Positions 1 through 8,462 of a stretch of 64,000 nucleotides of DNA are shown in pieces. Source of the stretch: M3007 sp964646615 (GTDB lineage Bacteria > Bacteroidota > Bacteroidia > Chitinophagales > Saprospiraceae). The DNA lies in NCBI GenBank assembly GCA_964646615.1, contig CAZYEV010000088.1:124001-188000 (forward strand), read 5' to 3'. The notes beneath the pieces were generated by a model. That model saw only the letters and a list, made by a program, of their open reading frames with translations. It searched no databases and was not told where the DNA came from. Numbering within the stretch: the stretch's first letter is position 1; each line of letters starts with the position of its first letter. The position numbers and the translations under genes are program-made.

Positions 1-2694
1 GAGGGCGGTGAGGTGAAAAAACTCTCCTGGAAGGACCTGGATGAAAAAATCAAGGGGCAGCTGCAATTGGGCGGCAACATCCGCATTATCACGAATACCA
101 TCATCAGCCCCACGGCCAAGAAAGCCCTGGGTGAGTTTTTGACTAAATACCCGAATACGCGCGTCATCACATATGACCCGGTGTCGCATGCGGCTTTGTT
201 GGCAGCCAACCAGACCTGCTTTGGCGTGCGCGGCATTCCAACGTATAAGTTTGCGGATGCCGATGTCATCGTTTCGTTCGGCGCCGACTTCCTCGGCACC
301 TGGGTAAGCCCGATTGAGCACGCGCGCGCTTACGCTTCGCGCCGCAAAATTCAGTCGCTCGACAAACCCTCCATGTCGCGCCATTATCAGGTGGAAAGCC
401 ACATGAGCCTCACCGGCTCTAACGCCGATATGCGCATCCAGATACGCCCCAGCGAAATGGGCGCGGCCATCTGTGCACTTTACAACGAGATAGCCCAACA
501 CGCCGGTGCGCCGACCATCAGCGGCCCGGCCCTTAACGACAAGGCCAAAGCCGGCATCAAAAAGGCAGCCACCGACCTGATAGCCCTGCGCGGCAAATCG
601 CTGGTGGTGTGCGGCTCCAACAATGTGATGGAGCAGATCATCGTCAACAAGATTAACGACCTGCTCGGCAACATCAACAACACCATTGACTTCAGCGTGC
701 TCAACCACCTGCATGAGGGCGACGAGCGCGATATGATGCGCCTCATTGGCGAAATGAATGCCGGCCAGGTAGCTGTGGCCATCGTGTGGGGCGCCAATCC
801 GGCCTACGAACTGCCAAACGCCGACCAGTTCAAGGAGGCTTTTGCTAAAGTAAATACGCGCATTTCGTTCTCCGGCGTCATGGATGAAACCACGGCTCTG
901 TGCACCTACGCGGCTCCGGCGCACCACTTGCTGGAGTCCTGGGGCGACGCCGAACCGAAAACGGGCCATTACAACCTGATACAGCCAACCATTGCGCCGC
1001 TGTTCGATACGCGCCAGGCCGAACTTTCGCTGCTGGAATGGGCCGACAGCCCCAACCTCAACCGCCAGGACGAACAACCGTATTACCAGTACCTGAAGTC
1101 GCATTGGGCCAACGACATGAAGGCCAAGCAGTCGAAATACGCTACCGGTGCGGCCTTCTGGGATATGAGCCTGCACGACGGGGTGTTTGAAGTGCCGCCT
1201 GCGCCTCGTACGGTGTCGTTCAGCCCGGGCGTCAGCCTCAATCCGGCTTTGGTAACGCAGCCCGGCTCTGGTCAGATAGAAATTGCTTTCTACGAGTCTG
1301 TGAATATTGGCAACGGTCAATACGCCCACAACCCGTGGCTGCAGGAGATGCCCGACCCGGTCAACCGCACCGTTTGGGGCAACTACCTGAGCATTCCGGT
1401 AGAATGGGACGGCAAAAACAAGATGACCGGCTGGATGGGCTTAGAAGATGGCGATAAAGTTGAGGTCGAAGTCAACGGCAAGAAGCACACCTGCACGGTA
1501 GTGCGCGCCTTTGGTCAGGCTCCGGGTACCGTGGCCATTGCCCTGGGCGGTGGCCGCGAGAGCGGCGGCTGCGGTGTGGGCTACGGTGTCAATGTGAACC
1601 CGTGGTTGCCGATGGATGGCGGCTTTATCCAGTACTTCGCCAAAGAGGCCAAAGTATCGGGCAAAGTAGGTGCTGAAAAGAACTTTGCGTGCGTGCAGCA
1701 TCACCACACGATGGGCCTGGCAGCCAAAGACGAAAAGAGCGGCAAGACCATCAACGCAGACGAACAAGTGTTGGCCTATCAGGGATCGTTGACCGACCGC
1801 TCGATTATCTTCCAGGCACACGTCAACGATTTGCCCAAATTGCGCGAGAAGTTGGCCGACTTCCACAAGCATGCCAGCCATCTGAACGAGCAGACGCTGT
1901 ACCCCGACCGTACAGACTACTTCGGTACCGGGCCTAAATGGGGGATGTTCATTGACATGAACGCCTGCATCGGCTGCGGCGCCTGCCAGGTAGCCTGCGT
2001 AAGTGAAAACAACGTGCCCGTTGTGGGCAAAAATGAAGTCGGACGCCACCACGAAATGACGTGGTTGCGCATTGACCGCTACTACTACGGTGATCTGGAG
2101 AACCCGAAGGTGGTCTATCAGCCCATGATGTGCCAGCACTGCGATAACGCGCCGTGCGAAAACGTTTGCCCGGTGAACGCCACTAACCACTCGGCTGAGG
2201 GCCTCAACCAGATGGCGTACAACCGCTGCATTGGCACGCGCTATTGCGCCAATAACTGCCCCTACAAGGTGCGCCGTTTCAACTGGCTGGATTACACCAC
2301 TGCCGATACGTTCCCGGCTAACGAAGAGCGTCTGTTCCGCGTGGAAGAGGGCGACATCCCGTTCTACGCCGACAACTTAGTGCGCATGGTGCTCAACCCT
2401 GACGTTACCGTGCGCAGCCGCGGCGTCATCGAGAAGTGCTCCTTCTGCATTCAGCGCATCCAGGAAGGCAAACTCACGGCCAAGCGCGAAGGACGCCCCA
2501 TCGAAGATAACGACGTGCGCTCCGCTTGCCAGACGGCTTGCCCCACGGGCGCCATCGTATTCGGCAATTTGAATAATCCGAACAGTGCCGTCAGTCAGGC
2601 CATCAAAAAACAGGAGGAATTGGCTTACCAGGTGCTGGAAGAAATTAACGTCCGCCCTGGCGTGCGCTATTCGGCTAAAATTTACAATTCTTAA
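1..2694 (+). CDS. actB: Alternative complex III subunit ActB (5'-truncated by window edge)
   Basis: This is the iron-sulfur subunit of alternative complex III, which passes quinol electrons to cytochrome c or directly to an oxidase. The frame is open from base 1 with no stop. A GTG at 13 could be read as a start, but ActB proteins have a long N-terminal region with a Tat-like signal before this point, so the gene very likely begins upstream. Residues 1-630 (counted from base 13) are the molybdopterin-oxidoreductase-like domain, which in ActB is known to lack the cofactor. Residues ~645-880 are a ferredoxin-like domain with four cysteine clusters (CIGCGACQVAC, CQHCDNAPCENVC, CIGTRYCANNC, CSFC with CQTACP), as expected for three 4Fe-4S centres and one 3Fe-4S centre. 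actC follows 63 bp downstream. The pentaheme subunit ActA should lie upstream, outside the window. Confidence 0.93.
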   Translation, partial: EGGEVKKLSWKDLDEKIKGQLQLGGNIRIITNTIISPTAKKALGEFLTKYPNTRVITYDPVSHAALLAANQTCFGVRGIPTYKFADADVIVSFGADFLGTWVSPIEHARAYASRRKIQSLDKPSMSRHYQVESHMSLTGSNADMRIQIRPSEMGAAICALYNEIAQHAGAPTISGPALNDKAKAGIKKAATDLIALRGKSLVVCGSNNVMEQIIVNKINDLLGNINNTIDFSVLNHLHEGDERDMMRLIGEMNAGQVAVAIVWGANPAYELPNADQFKEAFAKVNTRISFSGVMDETTALCTYAAPAHHLLESWGDAEPKTGHYNLIQPTIAPLFDTRQAELSLLEWADSPNLNRQDEQPYYQYLKSHWANDMKAKQSKYATGAAFWDMSLHDGVFEVPPAPRTVSFSPGVSLNPALVTQPGSGQIEIAFYESVNIGNGQYAHNPWLQEMPDPVNRTVWGNYLSIPVEWDGKNKMTGWMGLEDGDKVEVEVNGKKHTCTVVRAFGQAPGTVAIALGGGRESGGCGVGYGVNVNPWLPMDGGFIQYFAKEAKVSGKVGAEKNFACVQHHHTMGLAAKDEKSGKTINADEQVLAYQGSLTDRSIIFQAHVNDLPKLREKLADFHKHASHLNEQTLYPDRTDYFGTGPKWGMFIDMNACIGCGACQVACVSENNVPVVGKNEVGRHHEMTWLRIDRYYYGDLENPKVVYQPMMCQHCDNAPCENVCPVNATNHSAEGLNQMAYNRCIGTRYCANNCPYKVRRFNWLDYTTADTFPANEERLFRVEEGDIPFYADNLVRMVLNPDVTVRSRGVIEKCSFCIQRIQEGKLTAKREGRPIEDNDVRSACQTACPTGAIVFGNLNNPNSAVSQAIKKQEELAYQVLEEINVRPGVRYSAKIYNS

Positions 2695-2757
2695 GGTGTC
2701 CTCTGGCGCCCGGATTTCATTTTCAAATCAGGATAATACACCCAACACTACAACGAT

Positions 2758-4188
2758 ATGTCTCAACCCGTAGCACCCGTCAGACATGTCCTCATCGAAG
2801 GGAATAAGTCTTACCACCAGATTTCGGAAGACTTGTGCGTGCCTACCGAGCGCGCGCCCTCTCGCGAGTGGATTTTAGCGTTCTCTGTGGCTTCGGCTTT
2901 TACGGCGCTGTATGTATTCGCCGTTGTATGGACGATATGGAAAGGCATCGGCGAATGGGGCGCTAACCGCACCATCAACTGGGCCTGGGACATCACCAAC
3001 TTTGTGTGGTGGATCGGTATTGGCCACGCCGGTACGCTGATTTCGGCCATTCTGTTGCTGTTCCGCCAGCGCTGGCGCACGGGTGTGAACCGTGCTGCCG
3101 AGGCTATGACCATCTTCGCCGTGGTTTGCGCGGGTCAGTTCCCGCTCATTCACATGGGCCGTTTGTGGCTGGCCTTCTTCATTTTCCCTTTCCCCAATAC
3201 ACGCGGGCCGCTGTGGGTCAATTTTAACTCGCCGCTGCTGTGGGACGTATTCGCCATCTCGACCTACTTCTCGGTATCGCTGTTGTTCTGGTACACGGGT
3301 CTGGTGCCTGACCTGGCTACGGTGCGCGACCGTGCAGCCGGCTTCCGCAAGAAGATGTATGAAATCTTCTCCTTTGGCTGGACGGGTAGCGCCAAACACT
3401 GGCAGCGCTGGGAGTCGCTCTCGCTCATTCTGGCAGGCCTTTCGACCCCACTGGTGCTTTCGGTGCACACTATCGTGTCGTTCGACTTCGCCACCTCGGT
3501 CATTCCGGGCTGGCACACGACCATCTTTCCGCCCTATTTCGTGGCCGGTGCCATTTTCTCCGGCTTCGCTATGGTGCAAACGCTGATGGTAATTACCCGC
3601 AAGGTGTTGAAATTAGAGGATTATATCACCATCAACCATATTGACTCCATGAACAAGGTGATCGTGCTCACGGGCACGATTGTGGGCGTGGCCTACCTGA
3701 CGGAGTTGTTCATCGCCTGGTACTCGGGTTATATTTATGAGCAATTCGCCTTCTATAACCGCGTATTTGGCGTGTACTGGTGGTCGTATTTCGGTATGAT
3801 GTTCTGCAACGTCATCAGTCCGCAGCTGTTCTGGTCGCGCCGCATTCGCCGCAGCATTTGGTGGACGTTCTTCCTGTCCATCGTGGTCAATATCGGCATG
3901 TGGTTCGAGCGCTTCGTCATCATCGCTACCACGCTGGCACGCGATTACCTGCCCTCTTCGTGGAGCTATTACACGCCTACGTGGGTAGAAATCTCGATTT
4001 TCACAGGCACCATTGGTCTGTTCTTCTTCCTCTTTATGATCTTCACACGCTTAGCGCCGGTGGTGGCCATTGCAGAGGTGAAGGCTATCTTGAAGGTGGC
4101 CGGCGACCAATACATTGGCCCGAAGGCACACAAGGACGCTCATCATCACGCCCAGCAAGTTGCCGAGAAGCAAGAGGAGAAAAACTAA
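2758..4188 (+). CDS. actC: Alternative complex III subunit ActC (NrfD/PsrC family)
   Basis: A 476-residue polytopic membrane protein of the NrfD/PsrC family, the quinol-binding membrane subunit that docks to the ActB iron-sulfur domain. About ten hydrophobic helices are visible, beginning near residue 38 and ending near residue 445. The C-terminal tail is charged and His-rich (HKDAHHHAQ). The ATG at 2758 is preceded by an A-rich stretch without a Shine-Dalgarno, typical of Bacteroidota. The gene lies between actB and actD in the canonical act order. Length and composition fit the family with no visible defect. Confidence 0.93.
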   Translation: MSQPVAPVRHVLIEGNKSYHQISEDLCVPTERAPSREWILAFSVASAFTALYVFAVVWTIWKGIGEWGANRTINWAWDITNFVWWIGIGHAGTLISAILLLFRQRWRTGVNRAAEAMTIFAVVCAGQFPLIHMGRLWLAFFIFPFPNTRGPLWVNFNSPLLWDVFAISTYFSVSLLFWYTGLVPDLATVRDRAAGFRKKMYEIFSFGWTGSAKHWQRWESLSLILAGLSTPLVLSVHTIVSFDFATSVIPGWHTTIFPPYFVAGAIFSGFAMVQTLMVITRKVLKLEDYITINHIDSMNKVIVLTGTIVGVAYLTELFIAWYSGYIYEQFAFYNRVFGVYWWSYFGMMFCNVISPQLFWSRRIRRSIWWTFFLSIVVNIGMWFERFVIIATTLARDYLPSSWSYYTPTWVEISIFTGTIGLFFFLFMIFTRLAPVVAIAEVKAILKVAGDQYIGPKAHKDAHHHAQQVAEKQEEKN

Positions 4189-4223
4189 AGCCCAACTCTA
4201 TCAGCAAAACAGAATAACGCACT

Positions 4224-4754
4224 ATGTCTGCTGAAAGCAAGAAAGTATTATACGGCCTCTATAACGACGAGGAGGAACTAAAAAGCGCCGTAAAGACGGC
4301 GCGCCAGGGCCATTTGGACATCATGGATGTTTACACGCCCTTCCCGGTACACGGCCTGGATCCTATTCTGGGGTTGAGCGAGAGCCGCCTGCATATCCTG
4401 GGCTTCGTTTACGGGGCCACAGGTGCCCTGTTTGGCTTCCTGTTCATGTCGTGGGCATTGGCTAAGGATTGGCCTATCCTCTTCGGCGGCAAGCCCTACT
4501 GGCCCGTGCCGTCATTCATCCCGATAACGTTTGAGATGACGGTGCTCTTCGCTGCCTGGGGCATGACCATTACGTTCTACACGATTTGTGGCATGTGGCC
4601 CGGTGTGAAGGCCAAAATTCTGGACAACCGCATCAGCGATGACAAATTCTGCATCGCCTTTGACGTGACGGAGGCAGAGCAGCGCGTGGTATCCAGTTTC
4701 AAGGAATTCTTCCAGCGCACGGGGGCCGCGGAGGTACACGAAAAGACCATTTAA
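4224..4754 (+). CDS. actD: Alternative complex III subunit ActD (DUF3341)
   Basis: A 176-residue membrane protein of the DUF3341/ActD family. The N-terminal ~55 residues form a soluble, ferredoxin-like-length domain beginning LYGLYNDEEELKSAVK. Two membrane helices follow (roughly residues 62-82 and 100-125), then a short soluble tail. ActD is an accessory membrane subunit of the quinol:cytochrome c oxidoreductase with no redox cofactor, and none is seen here. It starts 35 bp after actC and precedes actE, the standard order. Confidence 0.9.
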   Translation: MSAESKKVLYGLYNDEEELKSAVKTARQGHLDIMDVYTPFPVHGLDPILGLSESRLHILGFVYGATGALFGFLFMSWALAKDWPILFGGKPYWPVPSFIPITFEMTVLFAAWGMTITFYTICGMWPGVKAKILDNRISDDKFCIAFDVTEAEQRVVSSFKEFFQRTGAAEVHEKTI

Positions 4755-4805
4755 ATAACCGCTGTTTTCGTTTAGAAAACCTTTCATCAACAGAAAAGGA
4801 ATAAC

Positions 4806-5507
4806 ATGAAATACGCAATTGGCGCCATTCTGGGAGTCGCTCTGTTTGCCTGGCTCTTCTCTTTGTGTTCGCCGGCAGGCAAGAATAAAACAGGCCACGA
4901 ATACATGCCCGACATGTATCACCCGGTTACGTATGAGGCCAACGTGGTGGCAAATTACAGCTGGAACCACTGGGACGAAGAGAGCACGTTCCCTAAAGCG
5001 CGTCTGTCGCAGCCGCGCAAGCCGGTGGCGGGTACCATAGCGCGTGGCTACACTGCGGTGAACTACGCAGGTGCTGAAGCGCTTGATGTGGTACGCGGTA
5101 AGAATGCTCCCAACGCTATAGCGGCGCCCGTTAATGGGCAGGTGCCTTTTTATTATGAAGATACGGAAGAGGATCGCCTGCGCTGCGAGAAGGAAATGAC
5201 GACTAATCCCATCCCTCTTACGAAGGAGGGCCTGGAGCGCGGCAAAAACCTGTACAACCTCTACTGCGCTATTTGCCACGGCGAGAAAGGCGACGGCCAG
5301 GGCTACATCGTTACCATGCCGAACTCAAAGTATCTGGCTCAGCCTAAAAACCTGACGGACGACGAAATGAAGCAAGCCAAGGAAGGCCGCTATTACTTCG
5401 CCATCATGTACGGCAAGAACGTGATGGGAGGCTACGCCGATAAGCTTTCATACGAGGAGCGCTGGCAGGTCATCCACTACATTCGCTCTTTACAACAAAG
5501 TAAGTAA
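4806..5507 (+). CDS. actE: Alternative complex III monoheme cytochrome c subunit ActE
   Basis: A 233-residue exported monoheme cytochrome c. There is an N-terminal hydrophobic anchor (residues 3-20) ending in FSLCSPAG. The Cys might be lipidated, but the -1 Leu makes the lipobox atypical. A single heme-binding motif, CAICH, lies near residue 156, followed by GEKGDGQG; a Met in the C-terminal segment (IMYGKNVMGGYA) is a plausible distal ligand. In alternative complex III the mono- and pentaheme subunits relay electrons to the periplasmic acceptor. CoxB downstream has no fused cytochrome domain, so ActE is a good candidate for the direct donor to the oxidase; that last point is inference. Confidence 0.9.
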   Translation: MKYAIGAILGVALFAWLFSLCSPAGKNKTGHEYMPDMYHPVTYEANVVANYSWNHWDEESTFPKARLSQPRKPVAGTIARGYTAVNYAGAEALDVVRGKNAPNAIAAPVNGQVPFYYEDTEEDRLRCEKEMTTNPIPLTKEGLERGKNLYNLYCAICHGEKGDGQGYIVTMPNSKYLAQPKNLTDDEMKQAKEGRYYFAIMYGKNVMGGYADKLSYEERWQVIHYIRSLQQSK

Positions 5508-5570
5508 AAAACGCCTGTTCACTGCTGACTTAAAACATCTAAAATTCCGGGCTCACACCGGTTTTGCGAT

Positions 5571-7160
5571 ATGAACCTGAATACACAGTTCGTTTTTGAG
5601 AGCAAACTGAAGCGCAATTTGATCATAGGCATGGTCATTGGGGCTGTGTGCCTCGCATGGTCGGCTGTGGGCGATGACGCCTTTTACACGCGCTTCTGGA
5701 CCAACTACCTGCACAATGCCGTGTTTTTCACGGGCATAGCTTTCACGGCCATGTTCTTCCTGAGCGGCCAGATTACGGCCTTTGCGGGCTGGATGGTGGT
5801 CATCAAGCGCTTGTGGGAGGCAATGAGCCAGTTTATGCTGGTAGGTATTGTTCTGTTGCTGGTGGTGGTCATCGGTGTCTGGGGGCATTTGCACCATTTG
5901 TATCACTGGAATACGCCGGGTATTACTGACCCCTCCAGCAGTGTCTATGACGAGATTATCGCTGGCAAGGCAGGATTCCTCAATCCGGTCTTTTTCACCA
6001 TAGGTACCGTAGGTTTCCTGGCCATCTGGTACTTCTGGGCGTACAAATTGCGCCAAAACTCGTTGGCTCAGGATGAGCACGAAACGCCCTCCTTCGATTA
6101 CTACAAGCGCGAGCGCAAGTGGGCGGCCTCGTTCCTGCCGCTGGGCGGCTTTTTGAGCACGGTGTTCCTCTGGCAGCTGATCATGTCTATTGATACGCAC
6201 TGGTATAGCACCATGTTTGCCTGGTATTCTACCATTTCGCTCTTCTTAGGTGGTTTGGCGCTGTTTATCGCGCTCATCCTCTACCTGCAGTCTAAGGGCT
6301 ATCTGGAATACGTAACACGCGAGCATCTGCATGACTTAGGCAAATACCTCTTTGGTATCAGCATTTTCTGGACTTACCTGTGGTTCGACCAGTTTATGCT
6401 CATCTGGTACGGCAACATTGGCGAAGAGACTATTTATTTTAAAGAGCGCATGGACAACTACCCGGTGCTTTTCTGGGGCAATCTGGTGCTCAACTTCGTT
6501 GTGCCGTTTTTTGTGCTGATGCGCAACGACACCAAGCGCAAGGCAGGTACGCTGTTCTTTGCCGCGTTGCTGGTGTTTTTCGGCCACTGGCTCGACTTCT
6601 TCTACATGATCAAGCCGGGCGCGCGCATCGCTGCTATCGAGGCGATGGAACACTCGGACGGCGGCCACCACGGCAGCCTGAAAAGCGACACCAAAGACCT
6701 GAGCCAGGCGCCCCATGTGAGCAAAATGCCGCGTGCACTGGCGGGCGTAAGCGCCGCTGCTGCCGAGCAAAGCCATCAGGGCAATGAGCAGCAGCAGCCC
6801 ATGGAAAAAATACCCGTAACCAGCCAGGGCGCTCAAGATGCTGACCACCAGGAGCCCACGCATGGCGGTGCTCAAGCCGATACACATGATGAGCATGCCC
6901 ATCACGCCGGCGACCATGGCGATGACCACAACGGCCATCACGAAGAGGCCGGAAGAGGCTTCCAGTTAGGCTACACTCTGCCGGGCTTCCAGGAGATCGG
7001 TGTCTTGATTGGTTTTTTGAGCTTGTTCCTGTTCTTCTTCTTCCGCCAATTGGAGCGCGCTCCGCTGCTGCCATTGCGCGATCCATTCTTAGAGGAAAGC
7101 CTGCATCACACCACGGGCGTTTATATTGACGGCGAAGAGGGCGGACACGATCATCATTAA
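5571..7160 (+). CDS. actF: Alternative complex III subunit ActF, with an extended His-rich loop
   Basis: A 529-residue polytopic membrane protein of the ActF family, structurally related to ActC and part of the membrane core of alternative complex III. Hydrophobic helices occupy residues ~15-360, and one further helix lies near residues 475-492. Between them, residues ~362-462 form a hydrophilic insertion rich in His, Asp, Glu and Gln (for example HAHHAGDHGDDHNGHH). The C-terminus is also His-rich (GGHDHH). The insertion makes the protein longer than I expect for the family. The gene ends the act cluster and is followed 87 bp later by coxB on the same strand. Confidence 0.9.
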   Translation: MNLNTQFVFESKLKRNLIIGMVIGAVCLAWSAVGDDAFYTRFWTNYLHNAVFFTGIAFTAMFFLSGQITAFAGWMVVIKRLWEAMSQFMLVGIVLLLVVVIGVWGHLHHLYHWNTPGITDPSSSVYDEIIAGKAGFLNPVFFTIGTVGFLAIWYFWAYKLRQNSLAQDEHETPSFDYYKRERKWAASFLPLGGFLSTVFLWQLIMSIDTHWYSTMFAWYSTISLFLGGLALFIALILYLQSKGYLEYVTREHLHDLGKYLFGISIFWTYLWFDQFMLIWYGNIGEETIYFKERMDNYPVLFWGNLVLNFVVPFFVLMRNDTKRKAGTLFFAALLVFFGHWLDFFYMIKPGARIAAIEAMEHSDGGHHGSLKSDTKDLSQAPHVSKMPRALAGVSAAAAEQSHQGNEQQQPMEKIPVTSQGAQDADHQEPTHGGAQADTHDEHAHHAGDHGDDHNGHHEEAGRGFQLGYTLPGFQEIGVLIGFLSLFLFFFFRQLERAPLLPLRDPFLEESLHHTTGVYIDGEEGGHDHH

Positions 7161-7247
7161 TTTAGAACAATTCCAAGTAGGCGGCGTTTTAAAACCCGCG
7201 CAAACCCATCGGATACTTCCGCGTTTTTAAGCAAAAAAATTACCGCA

Positions 7248-8390
7248 ATGACTGCGCTTCTTATTCTTCTTTGCATCATTCTCGTTGGCATCGTACTGGT
7301 TCAAATCGCCCGGGTAGTCGAATTGACAGCCCAGATTAAGGGCGAGCGCGAGGTTATGCGCGAAAGCAGCTGGTGGAATGCCGTGCTCTCCTTGGGCTTT
7401 TTGATTGTATTTCTGGCCGCGGTGTTTGTTTCGTCTTACTACTACAAGAACGAACTGCTGGGATACGGTCCACATGCGGCAGCCTCTGAGCACGGTGGCG
7501 CCATTGACAGCATGTTTAACGTTACGCTGTTCTTTACGGGCATCGTTTTCGTTATCACACACATTGCGCTGTTTTGGTTTGCTTTCAAGTATCGCTGGCG
7601 CGAAGACCGTCAGGCATCCTTCATTTCGCACGACGATCGTTTGGAGATCATCTGGACGGCAGTGCCGGCAGTAGTTATGACGTTGTTGGTGGTGCGCGGC
7701 CTGGATGCCTGGAACACCATCATGGCTGACGTGAGCGAGAATGAAGATTATATCGAGATTGAAGCTACGGGTCAGCAGTTCAACTGGATCATCCGCTATC
7801 CGGGGCCGGATGGTAAGCTGGGTGCGCGCGATTATCGCCTCACTACGGCGACTAACCAAATCGGCCAAGACTTCAGGGATCGCAAGAACTGGGACGACGT
7901 AATTGTCAGTCAGGAACTCTATCTGCCGGTCAATAAGAAGGTGCGCGTGCGCATTATTGCTAAAGATGTGCTGCATAACTTCTACCTGCCGCAGTTCCGG
8001 GTAAAGATGGACGCAGTGCCGGGCATGCCCACCTACTTTGTGTTTACGCCCATTAAGACGACGGCAGAATATCGCAACGAGCTGCGCAAGTATCCGGAAT
8101 ATCACCAGCCGTATGACCCGACCGACCCGCAGGGGCCGAAGCGCTGGGAGAAGTTCGAGTACGAATTGGCCTGCGCCGAACTATGCGGCAAAGGGCACTA
8201 CTCGATGAAGCGCATCATCCGGGTGGTATCCCAGGAAGAGTTTGATGCCTGGTATAAGCAACAAGAGTCTTACTATATGTCGCAAATTCGGGGTAAGGAC
8301 GAAGACCCGAACAAAGGCAAAGTGCTGGACATTGATCCGCCGGCGAGCGATGCGAATGCTCCCGCAAAGACGGAAACGACCAGCCTCTAA
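7248..8390 (+). CDS. coxB: Cytochrome c oxidase subunit II (CuA subunit)
   Basis: Subunit II of an aa3-type heme-copper oxidase, 380 residues. Several hydrophobic helices fill residues 1-150, more than the usual two; two of them (near residues 85-110 and 125-147) are the canonical hairpin. The cupredoxin domain follows (residues ~160-330) with DVLHNFYLPQF and the CuA motif CAELCGKGHYSM near residue 308, giving the two Cys, His and Met ligands. No CxxCH is present, so this is not a caa3 subunit with a fused cytochrome c. The tail is polar. The ATG at 7248 is about 70 bp upstream of the first conserved hydrophobic region. Confidence 0.94.
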   Translation: MTALLILLCIILVGIVLVQIARVVELTAQIKGEREVMRESSWWNAVLSLGFLIVFLAAVFVSSYYYKNELLGYGPHAAASEHGGAIDSMFNVTLFFTGIVFVITHIALFWFAFKYRWREDRQASFISHDDRLEIIWTAVPAVVMTLLVVRGLDAWNTIMADVSENEDYIEIEATGQQFNWIIRYPGPDGKLGARDYRLTTATNQIGQDFRDRKNWDDVIVSQELYLPVNKKVRVRIIAKDVLHNFYLPQFRVKMDAVPGMPTYFVFTPIKTTAEYRNELRKYPEYHQPYDPTDPQGPKRWEKFEYELACAELCGKGHYSMKRIIRVVSQEEFDAWYKQQESYYMSQIRGKDEDPNKGKVLDIDPPASDANAPAKTETTSL

Positions 8391-8462
8391 ACACACGAGA
8401 GAAACAAGAACACCGGGGGCCCTTTTTCCCAACGTTCACCTACTAAAACATTACATCTGGCT

